Assembly (NCBI GenBank): GCA_034769895.1
Contig: CM068370.1
Location: 36,060,247-36,124,246, forward strand
Reading direction: 5' to 3'
Source: Magicicada septendecula
Taxonomy: Eukaryota > Arthropoda > Insecta > Hemiptera > Cicadidae
DNA: 64,000 bases
The notes below the pieces were generated by a model that ran no database searches, was not told the origin of the DNA, and saw only the letters and a program-made list of their open reading frames with translations. A program made the position numbers and the translations under genes. Shown piece after piece: positions 53,400-63,893 of this stretch; positions within the stretch are counted from its first letter, which is position 1, and each line of letters starts with the position of its first letter.

Positions 53400-53985
53400 A
53401 TACTAGCTAACAGGGTATACAATCACGAATGTCAACCGAAAACGAAATGTTTAATTATAAATAACAGTGGCGGCTGGTGGTTCTGAACGTTGGTGGTTAC
53501 AGTAGTTGGTTGAGTGGATGGGAGAGAGGTTAAAAGACATTAAACTATCATAATCACAGTTATACAAAATTATTACTATAATTTTATAACCTCAAACAAC
53601 GGATAACGTTTACCTTGAACCAACGTAAACACTAAACATGACATAACTTATCAATCAAGAAGGCTGTGCTGATTTCATGCACAGTATAACTCTGCAGCCA
53701 CCAAGCTTACATTGGGAATATACTGCAATTGTGAAGAGTAGCGCACGTCCTCCCATATGTTTGTGTAGTAAGCTCTGCCATATACTGTTGAAGTTGCAAG
53801 TGGCCTACAACTGCCAGCCTGTGGCGCCACTTTTGAATTGTAGGCGAACATTCCCGCGTAGAATCTATATACGCTCTCCGTTGAAATTTATGATATTTTT
53901 AGCTGCCTAATGTTTTCGTATATTATTTTATACTTTAGTTATTCTATATTGGTGATTGTGCAACGCTGCAACCATAACACAAGCC
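53400..53985. other. No recognisable feature
   Basis: Mixed sequence with an ORF of 77 codons (53677-53910) showing no family resemblance. Confidence 0.4.
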
Positions 53986-53989
53986 GCTA

Positions 53990-54790
53990 CTGATACATAA
54001 TATCTTTTCACATGTACTGAAATGTTCTTCGTGCGTAGGCTGGTTGGCAGCAGCTCGCCATTCCTGTGTCGTTTCTCTGTTTTGCTTTTCAGTTGGCAGT
54101 ATGAATGTGCAGTTCATGTAGTCCATAATCATGACGAAGTCTGTCTTATAATCTCTTTAAACAGGGTCTTCCTCTAGCGTTTCTCCTTTCTATGTTGTCT
54201 TCAATTATTCTCTTCACGATACCGTTATTTCGGAGATTATGCCCTCGTAACCAGAGGCGTATTTACAGAGTTGGCGGACGAATGGGACCGGACTACCCCG
54301 TAGAAGGTAGACAAAAGTTTATGATTTCTGTTAGTTTCTTAATTTTTAGTCTCTTTTATTGTTTGTTTTCAGCTGTGTAGTAACTCTTTTTTGATAATAC
54401 AAACAGGTTTATTGTACAAAATTTGCGTATGCGTTTGAAATATGAAATATAGGAAAATCAATTCAGTCAGAAGTATTTTCTAAACAATGTTTCAGTAACG
54501 CGTAATTTCATTGTGTTATTACCGTTTACTTTATTGGGATTGGTTTCACGATTTTATCACGCGTTTTTCAGCCACTTTAAAGATCTTAACAGTAATGTTG
54601 ATTACTAACTTGTTTTTTCTTTTATATGAAGCCGACTCGACCGGACTCCGGACCCCTCCCCAACGGCCAAATTCTACATACGCCACTGCTCGTAACGCAT
54701 CTCTTCTACATTTTAAGTCTCCTATGAAGCCTCTGTCCTCCTGAGCTTTTCGAAGGTAAGGATATCCTCATTAATTATCTTCTCCCTCCA
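53990..54790 (-). pseudogene. LINE RT C-terminal relic interrupted by a hAT element
   Basis: Minus-strand blocks REKIINEDILTFEKLRRTEA and NVEEMR lie right of the insert, and NLRNNGIVKRIIEDNIERRN then GRPCLKRL lie left of it. The pieces adjoin once 54252-54696 is set aside. Same family as 40456-40660. Confidence 0.75.
54252..54688. mobile_element. Non-autonomous hAT element, 8-bp target duplication
   Basis: Starts CAGAGGCGTATTTACAG and ends ATACGCCACTG, imperfect inverted termini of the CAGNGGCGTA type. It is flanked by exact CTCGTAAC at 54244-54251 and 54689-54696. 437 bp, no transposase ORF. Related elements are at 58915-59331 and 63894-64000 (inverted relative orientation). Confidence 0.88.
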
Positions 54791-54959
54791 CGATTTCCTG
54801 AGCATTTTTTCGCAGAACCGCCAGGTCTTCAAATGCTTGCAGTCGTTACTTCTCTCCTTCTTCGTGTAGTCCGTGATTCCCTGCCGTACATACAACAATC
54901 CACATATGTGCCTTTACCAAACTCTTTCTCACCTTTAAACTGACTGAAGTGAAAAGGCT

Positions 54960-55394
54960 TTTCTTTTTATTTAATTACTGTAACCGCGTATCTGATTTAT
55001 GTACAACTCAGCTAAAAATAGTAAGAATGTTTGTAGATCAACCATGGTAAATATTCAATCTAACCCTTTGTACGAATTTAAGTTTACAAAAGTCTTTGAG
55101 CAAAAAGCAGTACATACTACAACAAACATTATGAGCCCATTAAAACCTGTTGTTAGGAACCCTTTGGAGGAAGACAGCACTGAAAAGCCAAGTGTCTTGC
55201 TAAAAAATAAAACTGTTAAAATTTTGTCACTGAGGTTCTTTTGATAAAATATAAAATATTTTTTATTTTATATTCGTACATATTGTAAAACACTAAAAAC
55301 GCGAAACAATTGGAAATTCAGTCTTTGGAAGAAACAACGTAATATCTTTACAAAATATCTTGTAGCTTCTTTTTGTTACAAAAGTATAAATGTA
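54960..55394. other. No recognisable feature
   Basis: AT-rich. An 81-codon ORF at 54999-55244 has no recognisable relatives or signals. Confidence 0.4.
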
Positions 55395-55600
55395 CTACAA
55401 AAATAACACAAATTTCAACTTATTTGTGTCGACGTTTCGACAGTGTTTATTGTCATCATCAGGACCTGTGTATGAATACAAAAGAAATGTCATACGCAGG
55501 TCCTGATGATGACAATAAACATTGTCGAAACGTCAACACAAATAAGTTAAAATTTGTGTTATTTTTGACCGATCCTCACAAACCCTTCACTGAAAAATTC
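55395..55600. repeat. Family A palindrome with hammerhead-like core in each arm
   Basis: The left arm (55400-55466) and right arm (55498-55570) are inverted copies: AACACAAATTTCAACTTATT outside, GTCATCATCAGGACC inside. Each arm has CTGATGA, GACAAT/ATTGTC and GAAACGTC on opposite strands. The right arm extends into ACCGATCCTCACAAACCCTT, as in the copies at 23.7 and 50.6 kb. Confidence 0.8.
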
Positions 55601-56003
55601 ATTGATTGACGGTCACTACGAATTTAAGGATTTAATAAATTACTACAATAATTCATACAGAATTTCTGTAACACCACATAATTAATTCCTCATCACTGTT
55701 TGGTAATTGTAATAAGAGTCATTTATAGAATTTGTTTTCTGGTTACTGATTAAATAAAAAAAAAAAAATTGTACATAGAGTATTCACTGCTTCTCTGTCA
55801 TGGAATTCCACGGTCACGTAATGTCTTAAGTGACATAACGTATTTACCAAGTTTGTCTGTCATTTAACTTTGTGCATATTAAATAGCTTTTACACCTTTA
55901 CGCTTTTTACATAAATCATTTTCACAAAATGCGTTACAAAAAAAGAATAAATAAAATAAAATAAATAAAATACCGAAAAATATACATAACATTTACTGTA
56001 AAC

Positions 56004-56672
56004 CAGTGGTTCCCAAACTTTTCAGTCCGCGGACCCCCCAAAAATTAAAAATTTGACCCCGTCTGAGTTCTGAAATAAAACGAACAATAAGTATGACACA
56101 AACTCTTACACCTTAATTAAAATTTATTAAAATCAAAATTCTCTTAACTAGCAAACTTATAACATTAATGGTATCAAATATAGTTTAATGTAAACAATGA
56201 AGCTGCTTTTGAACAATTAGCTCTGCAGTATTGGGTTTAATGTCTGATAATTTCAATACTAACTTTTTAAGTACCGGTTGCGTAACCAGTGTTACCAACC
56301 TCGGCTCTAGCTTTCCAGCCACACGTGTCAAAATCGAGGTATTTAGGTGTAAAATCAGCTACATGGAAAAACGTTTTGCTTAGATACAGTGCTTATACGT
56401 GGACTAGAACATCGCGATCAGTTCTGCGTTGATGCAGCGCTGTAGTCAGTTCGGTTGACAAACAGTCCTCTACACAACATGATTTAAAGACATTATTAAA
56501 GCCATTAATTTTACAATTACTATTAGTCTGAAAAAAAACTGGACTCTTCTACTAATTGTTTCAAGAATCTAAAATTTAGCTATCAGAGCATACAAAATCG
56601 GAGAAAACTACGGTATATTCTATTTTTTTTAAGTGTCCGAGGACCCCACTTCCCCACTTTGGGAACCACTGC
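56004..56672. mobile_element. Non-autonomous hAT element (CAGTGGTTCCCAA ends)
   Basis: Termini CAGTGGTTCCCAAACTTT and its inverse AAAGTGGGGAAG...TTTGGGAACCACTG are flanked by CTGTAAAC (55996-56003) and CTGTAAGC (56673-56680), an 8-bp duplication with one mismatch. Subterminal CGGACCCCCC and GAGGACCCC also mirror each other. No transposase ORF in 669 bp. Confidence 0.88.
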
Positions 56673-56934
56673 TGTAAGCGGTTGTAATTAAGCTGATTTA
56701 GACAGAAGCTTCAATACGTCTTACGTGCGTAAAAAAAAAGAAAGACAGAGATAAGAATGCGGGCAAAGAATTAAGATTTATACGTTTAATAAAGTCAAGA
56801 TTTTAGAAAAATAAACACGATGGTGAACTGTTACTGAATGACATATATTTAACAAATTTTTACACAAACCTAGAAACTACTTGGTGCGCTCCACTATTTG
56901 CAAGACTACCGATTAGCGCTTTCGAGCCTTTCAG

Positions 56935-57530
56935 ATCATCATCATTATCATCTTCATAACACGGCATAGGCAAGGTGCTGCCTGTTCCGCCTTTAAAAAT
57001 CCTCCAGCCATCTCTTCCTGTGTCTACCCACACAACTGTGTCCTCCAGGTTTGTACTTCCAGACTTGTTTGGCCAGTCTGGAATCTGACATTTTTTCCAC
57101 CGTTGTTTGTAATCTTTTAATTTTTCATTCAAGTTAAAAACTTGTGACTCTTCTCTTATGGCCTCATTTTCATACGATACAGTTTATAGAACACTTTGTA
57201 ACTCCTCTTAAGAACGCCATTTCCGAGGCCTGAATTTTACCATTTTGTTTCTTAGTTGTTGTCCATAATTCACACCCATAGGATAGGACAGGGATTGCCA
57301 TAACTTTATAGAACTTGAATCTTGTATGTAGACCTACATTGTTTTTAAAAATATGGTTGCTTGTCCCACAGATTGTCTGGATCTTACCTAACTTAACACC
57401 AATATCATAATTCCTATCATAGCCAATATCATTTCCCAAATAATTAAAATCGCTTATCAGTTCTAGAATTAGATCATTAATCATTATTTTTGTTCTTGTC
57501 AGCGCCTTACCTCGAAATGCCATTACCTAT
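56935..57530 (-). pseudogene. LINE RT relic with (GAT)n tail
   Basis: Minus-strand blocks ISDFNYLGNDIGYDRNYDIG, TICGTSNHIFKNNVG, YKVMAIPVLSYGCELWTTTK and IQASEMAFLRGV come first, then after shifts NEKLKDYKQRWKK and QTGQTSLE, ending at ATCATCATTATCATC (GAT repeats in sense). Frame-broken near 57165 and 57080. Confidence 0.85.
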
Positions 57531-57539
57531 GTTTTTATA

Positions 57540-57920
57540 GTGAAGATTTTCATATTATACTCTTTCAGATGATAGGCGAAGATGACCCGAAAGGCTTGAG
57601 AGCACTTACCGGCAGTACTCCAACAAATACTGGACTGCAACACGTACTTTCTACACTTACTTATGTGACTGAATGACCAGCCGAATTAAAATTCTTTATA
57701 CGAGACAATTTAAAGCAGACGCGCACTTGAGTTAAACCTATTTATGTTTTAGATGTTTGTGTTGTAATGGTTATTTGTGTATTTGCTTACTCAAATCTTT
57801 TTAGCGACTTACGAAAGAGTGAGAAGATGTTAATCGTGAGGTATAAGTCTGACATTAATTTTAAAAAATGCAACGTGTCACAGGATGGATTGAGTGATAA
57901 TTTTAGTCTTAAATAATATT
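57540..57920 (+). mobile_element. Degenerate Penelope-like 3' end
   Basis: GAAGATGACCCGAAAGGCTT and GAATGACCAGCCGAATTAAA parallel the Penelope-like end at 53.1 kb (GAATGACCAGCTGAACTTTA). The conserved tail GTCACAGGATGGATTGAG lies at 57877-57894. No intact ribozyme core. Confidence 0.5.
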
Positions 57921-58159
57921 AGGATTTTAAATTTAAAGTGAACATAATTGCCGTATTAAATTTTAAATTTAATGATATATACTAAATAATAGTTTTAAAC
58001 AGTCAACAGATGAAGTTTAACAATTGTTTTATGAAGGTCTACTTATAACAATAAGTTTAAAAAGTAAGTTTCGGTTTAGGAAAATTACTTGTACGTAACA
58101 AGTACATTTGTCATACAGTTTATACGTCACAATTGTACATGAATATTTAATTAATAAAG

Positions 58160-58350
58160 TTGTGTTAGTGGTTATAATCACAAACGTAAATAACACTGTT
58201 CCACACCACTATAGAAAAAAAACGATTAGTGCTTTCAAGCTTCAGAGATCATCATCAGATCGGAATATCAGACTTTTCGATCCGTGATGAGCTGTGAAGC
58301 TTCAAAGCGCTAATCGGGAATTGTTTCTGTAGTGGTGTGCAACAGTGTAA
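58160..58350. repeat. Palindromic hammerhead repeat (third copy of the 21.4-kb family)
   Basis: Left arm with GTTGTGTTAGTGGTTATAAT and CACACCACTATAGAAAAA, right arm with CGCTAATCGGGAATT and GTAGTGGTGTGCAACAGTG. The right arm's plus-strand core is mutated (GTGATGA, CAAA), while the left arm's minus strand keeps a full core. Confidence 0.8.
58223..58262 (-). ncRNA. Hammerhead ribozyme candidate
   Basis: The minus strand has CGAT, CTGATGA, an imperfect stem II, GAAA, GCAC, TA and ATCG (pairs with CGAT). Stem II pairing is weaker than in the 21.5-kb copy. Confidence 0.55.
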
Positions 58351-58611
58351 TTGCTAATTGTATATGAGTGCTTATTCTACATTGGAGAGGATCGCTTAAC
58401 ATGCGTATGCGTTTTGTTAGATGAAACATAATCGACGTGTGATGCGCATAATCACATAAACTACACAGAAATAGTAGCTAAACTGAACAAATGTCGACTA
58501 ATCGACGTAGCTGATGACAGCAAACTGAAGCATGCAGAACAATAAGCAAAACAGGCTGAGCCACATCCCACCGTGTTTACTAACAATGACACAGCGTTTT
58601 CCAGTGGTAGA

Positions 58612-58868
58612 CGGATAACGGAAAATATACGCATGCCCGATAACAGGAAAAACATACGTATCCATGATAACAGGAAAACATACGCATCCATGTTAACAGG
58701 AAAAAACATAGGCATCCATGATAACAGGAAAAACGTAGCATCCATGATAACAGGAAAACATAGGCATCCATGATAACAGGGAAACATACGCATCCATGAT
58801 AACAGGAAAACATACGCATGCCTGATAACAGGAAAAACATACGCATCCATGATAACAGGAAAAACAAA
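58612..58868. repeat. Minisatellite, ~10 units of 26-28 bp
   Basis: The unit is about CCATGATAACAGGAAAAACA plus TACGCAT, with variable A-run length and small substitutions. Units are contiguous with no unique spacers. Repetitive ORFs (CFSCYHG repeats) on the minus strand are artefacts. Confidence 0.95.
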
Positions 58869-58914
58869 CTACGGCGGACCATACGTTTATTTGCGACAAT
58901 GTTTTTGTTGGTTC

Positions 58915-59331
58915 CAGTGGCGTATCTAGAATTTGGCCTTGAGGAGAGGGGGTTCCGGTCGAGTCCTCTTCATACAAAAGAAAAATAACATCTTAAGACT
59001 AATCAACATTACTATCTTTAATGTGATCGAAAACGTGTGAAAACATTCCGAAATCGATTCTGTTAAAGTTAACGGTAACAATACAATAAAAATACGCGTT
59101 ATTGAAACATTGTTTACATGATACTTATTGGCTGAATTGAATTTCCTATATTTCATATTTCAAGTGCACACGGAGATGCTGTGTAATAAACCTGTCTGTA
59201 TAGTTAAAAAAGAGTTACTACTATATTAGCATACCCGGCTAACAAATTAATAAAACAGCCTACAAATTAACTTTTTTCGCCCCCCCCCCCTGGGGGGCGT
59301 TCCCGTTCGCCCCCTCGTAGATACACCCCTG
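58915..59331. mobile_element. hAT-like non-autonomous element
   Basis: Starts CAGTGGCGTATCTAGA and ends CGTAGATACACCCCTG. A C11/G6 tract at 59281-59296 lies near the right end. The flanks GTTGGTTC and CGTTGGAG do not match exactly, so the boundary or duplication is uncertain. Internal sequence (CATACAAAAGAAAAATAACA) is shared with 63938 onward and, inverted, with 54252-54688. Confidence 0.7.
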
Positions 59332-59800
59332 CGTTGGAGGACACATTTATGGATACGATTCTTAAGAACGTTATGATCACTTACTCTGGTGACGTCCTGT
59401 AGGATTAGATTAATTGCTAAATTTTGTAAGCTGCCTTGCAAAGCTACCTTCTGTCACTCAAGCCCCCACTGCAGTGTGCAAACTCTGGACTGGCCGCTAC
59501 GCTATGTGACTAGTGGTCGTTGATAGTTGGACCAATAATCTGCTTCGTAGTAAGCCAAAAGTCGTGTTTTGTGGCTCACTAGGCTGACTGCTGAGAGATC
59601 GGCGGTAGGAGTCGTATGGTTCCTGGTCACGTTCGCAGTAGAATTTGATATCACTGATCCAATAACGACACTTCGAGAATTTTTCTCGTTCGCCCCCTCG
59701 TAAATACGCCCCTGCGTTGCTAAACATGGATAAGATCGTTAAGAACGTTATGGTCAATTACTCTAGTGACGTCCTGTAGGATTAGGTTATTTGCTAAAAG
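59310..59800. repeat. Direct duplication: 59310-59425 and 59685-59800
   Basis: Both copies contain GTTCGCCCCCTCGTA, CCCCTGCGTTG, TTAAGAACGTTATGGTCA (with substitutions) and GTGACGTCCTGTAGGATTAG. The copy includes the hAT right end plus its flank, so the duplication followed, or included, the hAT insertion. Confidence 0.8.
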
Positions 59801-59836
59801 ACAAATAATCCTTTCCATCACTAGATCAAAGGAAGT

Positions 59837-59861
59837 CCTCCGGGATCTGTTAGCCCGGAGG
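59837..59861. other. Perfect 8-bp GC-rich hairpin
   Basis: CCTCCGGG and CCCGGAGG flank a 9-base loop (ATCTGTTAG). The T-rich run at 59884-59891 is not adjacent. Function unknown. 59862-60820 shows no gene. Confidence 0.6.
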
Positions 59862-61028
59862 TTTCTTATCAGGTAGAGAGCGTTTTTTTTAATATATATT
59901 TTCTCCCTTTCTTTTATGAACGACGTGGTGACATAAATATCTTTGGGCTCCTTTCACACTCATGCCTTCCACGTGTCTGCCATATACGATAATACACAAT
60001 GCGGGAACGGAGTCCAAACAAGAAGGAAATTAGATGCTCACTATACTGCCTATGAGGAGCCGAACGCCAATATCAAGGAAACGAAGTTCTCCGATTATCT
60101 TGAACTGATGAGGCGACTAAAGATGCGAATCCGCTGTGAGATCCGGTTTCCGGTGTCCCTGTGACTTGAGACATTTAAGCTACTATCAGATCTTTGTTGA
60201 AAAAAGACCTTTTGCTTCTATGCAAACAGTGACGTTTGACAGAGAGTGATGTTTGGCCTCCGATTTTTAATTGTCACAGGTTTCCACAAATCCATCATAG
60301 GAAACTCGTAGAGATGGTTAAAAATATAAAATTATTCTTCATGTTATTTTAACATAAATTTCCTTTTCAAAATATGATTATGAATAGAAAGTACATAATG
60401 TTTACCAGACGTTAATGCAGATGACTTATACGTACATCTTTGTGTCTTATCTGTTTCAAATAAAAGATACTTCTAATTTCATACTATGTAAATATGCATG
60501 AGATTACATTGTAACTGTGTAATAAATAACTCATGTTCGAAATGCGCAATAAACTATAAACATTTTCAATTAAGTGAAACGTTATCTATACTGACAAAGC
60601 TGCAGGCGATAAACTTTGTGAGTAAGCATAGGTTGCACAATGTTACGCGTAGCCTACTAAGAGAAACTATCAGCCGTTACGTACTGAAAAAAACTTGAGT
60701 TACTTAATGTTTATTTAAAAAAAGGTATACGTGTACGATCATACATTACATTGTATACAAAATAATACACCGTACGCTCTCAATGTAACAAAGACATTAC
60801 AGATTTACAAAAACTAAATTTCTTCTTCTTCTCCTTCTTCTTCTTCTGCTGCTGCTTCTTCTCCTTTCAAGCATTGGGTCTGCAGCCAATTGCGCCCCCC
60901 TGACCGTGGTACGATTGCCAGACAGATATCAGCCATCAGAACGAGTCGTGATCTTGACTCGCTACCACGACTGGAGCACAGCCGTTGCAATTCTATAATA
61001 ATAATGGGGTGTAATTGATGTTTGTAGT

Positions 61029-61134
61029 GCCCCACGTTCTTTGGGAGCCAAATTTATAATATGCAATTAATTATGCAAACAATAATTTAATTAATTAATT
61101 TGTGATTGCCGAGCCCCACGATCTTGGAGCGCCA
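61029..61134 (-). other. Two tandem tRNA-Lys primer-site-like units
   Basis: GCCCCACGTTCTTTGGGAGC then CAAATTTATAATATG at 61033, and GCCCCACGATCTTGGAGCGC then CAAATTTACAATATT at 61109. Each resembles tRNA-Lys(CUU) 3' sequence followed by an LTR-start-like AT segment, as in the intact gypsy element. On the minus strand these would be primer sites beside a 5' LTR lying to the right. Confidence 0.55.
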
Positions 61135-63890
61135 AATTTACAATATTTTGTTTGATTATGCAAATAATGTTTGCATAATTAATTATGTAATTATACTAAT
61201 TTGTAGAATGTGATCATGTAATTACTCAATTAGGCTACTTATACCAAACTGATTGAAGCTACGTGATACATTAGTTATTTGATGTTAGCATAATTACTGC
61301 ACTGAGACTCTAATTATTGTATAAATTAATAAAATCTACTATAAATCATTCAAGTGACGTTAATGTCTGTTCTGAGGTAACTTTGACAATAATGAACGCA
61401 TATATTCTGATTAAAATAAACACTTATTTATTAACATCATTCAAGTAAAGAAACTTCAATATATAAATATAAATGATTCCTGTAAATACATCCATAAAAG
61501 GAACACATGTATATATATCAAATTACAATGCGAATCCAGTACGTTGTTTGCTGAAAAAGATACACATACATATATAACACAATCAACATATAAAAACATA
61601 AATAGTCAACATATAAATCTTATACTAATGCGTTCATTTCTTGCCTCAGATGAATAGCGTTATTTGAATTTATCATATTTAATTTAAATACTCAAGGGTG
61701 TTTTCTTGAAAAGAGACAGGACAGTAGAGTTCTTATGACAAGAATAGCATAAAGATTACTTGTAAAGTGGTTTATCTAACATTTCCATCGGCGTAACTCC
61801 TTCCCGCTGGTGGTCCATATGTACGAAGTTGCGTAGCCGTGATGTCACTAACACTCAACACACGCGGATCAGATTCACTCGCGCTGTGTGTATTTTCTGT
61901 TGATGTCGATCGTTACTGTCAGAGTCTATGAAATCATGTGTCGTGTGAGTAAGTTCATCGTTAACTAGTGTGTATATATCTGACTGTCTATTATTGAACT
62001 TCTTCTTGTGTACATTAATGTATCGTGTCTTTGATAACGTGGTGTATTGTTCCAATTGGTATTGTATCGCTTCGCACTGTACAACGCTACGGTTTCGTTG
62101 TCCGGTAAAGCATTAACACAAGTTCTGCGAGTCTGTTATTGACGAAACTGCGATTGATTAGTTTAATTTTTTATTAAGCGGTAGCTGAGTATGATAAAGT
62201 TCTTGAGAGTTATTAATCACTGGCGTATATTGCATGATTTAGTCACTGTAGATACACTATTACCGAATAACTCGCCAATATCGAAATGTTTAAGTCAACT
62301 GATTAAAATACCGCGTAACAGAGTTTCAAAGTCCAACTGCTATATGTATGTTAACTGAACTGTATTAAGACTTAGAAAATTTAAGATTTAAGTTCCGTCA
62401 AGACTGTTTGAAGTATATGATTGAAAAATATATGAAGACTGTCCAAAGTATATGATTGAAATTTCCGTGAAGACTGTTCAAAGTATATGATTGAAAATTT
62501 TATGAAGACTGCCTAAAGTATATGATTGAAAAATATATGAAGACTGCCTCCTCGCGTGCTCTGTAAATAGTTTTTATTAAGCATCGTTTACCACAATGCA
62601 ATCTCCTGGCAAACACGCCTCTGGTCAAACTTGATAGGTCAGATGAACTCCTACCCTTATGCAAGACTATGGTTCTCCACTTCTCATTCGTTGTTCGCGT
62701 TGCTATGATGACAACGGTCCTCTCCACCTGTACTCTGGGTAGATGCTGGACTCTGGTTGGGTATCTTGTCTCCCCTCAAGTTCGCGTCGAAGGCCTCCGT
62801 ACCCTTTTCCTGGAACAAGAGCAATTCCTCGGCTGTCGATCAAGTCTTTGTCTAAGTGTACTCCGTAAACCTCCTGCTGTTCTCACGCGAACAATGTCTC
62901 GTATTTTGTTATTGTCTGACTATCCATGACCCTTTTCCGTTAGCTATCCGGACGCAGCGTGTCGTCGTTTCCAAGACGGCACTCCTTCTCCCTGTCGTAA
63001 ATATCAGTTGTCGCCAGTAAGATGTCCTCCCGCTGTGCGCACGTTCGATTCTATTCATAAGATATCGTTGTCCGTTCTCATACAGGGTAAATACCATTGC
63101 GCAACTACACCCTTTTTTTACTGCTGGCACACTTCAACTTAACCTTGCAGTGTGTGCTCGTTACAATTTCTCCGTAAAGTGCTACTGTCCTAGTTTCCTT
63201 TTGTCCTGCTTGTTGTGGGCTGTAAATCTCGGTTGAGTCGAGTCTGTCACACGCCAACCTTATTTCCCATTGTAAAGTTATGTGAAGCGTACTCGTATTG
63301 TTCCTGGCAAACGTTCAGTTGACACTTCGTTAAATTGTTTCCTTATTTATTGCTTCTGGTTCGTGTTGGGGTGTCTTGGCTGCTTGTAACGTATTTTCGA
63401 TCAAAATTAAAAAAAATTAAAATTCTTGGTCATTACAATTCTGAGTCGCAAACGAAACCTTCGCCACCAAAACTTCAGACTTAAGTATTTTGCCTCCTCC
63501 CCCTATCAAAACGTTGCATTATGTTTTAGTAATCGGATTCGCTAGCGAATGCAAAGAAGAATTAAATAAATTGGCTCTAAATAAGAAAATGCCATATAAT
63601 CTATTAAAAGTTTAATCATAAGAACGAATTCGTTTTATAGGTGTAGAATTATTTCTTTTTTTTTTGAAAGTTTTTCTATATACAGTCTAAAATACAATTA
63701 TTTTTAAACGACTTTTTTGAATATTATAAAAATAAAACTATGCCTTCTAGAAAAACAATAACCGTCTCCAGCTTGTGGATTCGCCTCTCCTAGAGCCTGC
63801 TGTATGGACAGCATCTCTCAATTTTAGGGGTAGTCTTCTCAATCTTTGTCCTCTTCGACGAGTGCTTTTCTCGTTTCCTTAATTGGCATT
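61135..63890 (-). mobile_element. AT-rich LTR-like region with GC island
   Basis: Noncoding, AT-rich to about 62400, then a less AT-rich island (62560-63180), as inside the intact 3.49-kb LTR. Taken with the primer-site units at its left edge, it may be a long LTR of a related family. The right boundary is not identified. Low confidence. Confidence 0.3.
62400..62545. repeat. Tandem 35-bp repeat, ~4.2 units
   Basis: The unit is AAGACTGTYCAAAGTATATG plus ATTGAAAAATATATG, repeated at 62400, 62435, 62470 and 62505, with a partial fifth copy. Confidence 0.9.
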
Positions 63891-63893
63891 ACC

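Noticed and set aside
58612-58868. CRISPR-like array of ~27-bp repeats
   Set aside because: Units are contiguous with no unique spacers, and the context is a eukaryotic TE-rich region; it is a minisatellite.
59497-59757. 86-codon minus-strand ORF (KFYCERDQEPYDSYRRS) as a host exon
   Set aside because: No consensus splice sites located and part of it overlaps the duplicated hAT-end segment; evidence too weak.
60814-61035. Glu-rich minus-strand ORF as a gag start
   Set aside because: The Glu run comes from a (GAA)n-type tract and no gag motif follows.
61855-62055. 66-codon minus-strand ORF as a possible gene
   Set aside because: No recognisable domain, no splice or promoter context, and it lies in a putative LTR-like region.
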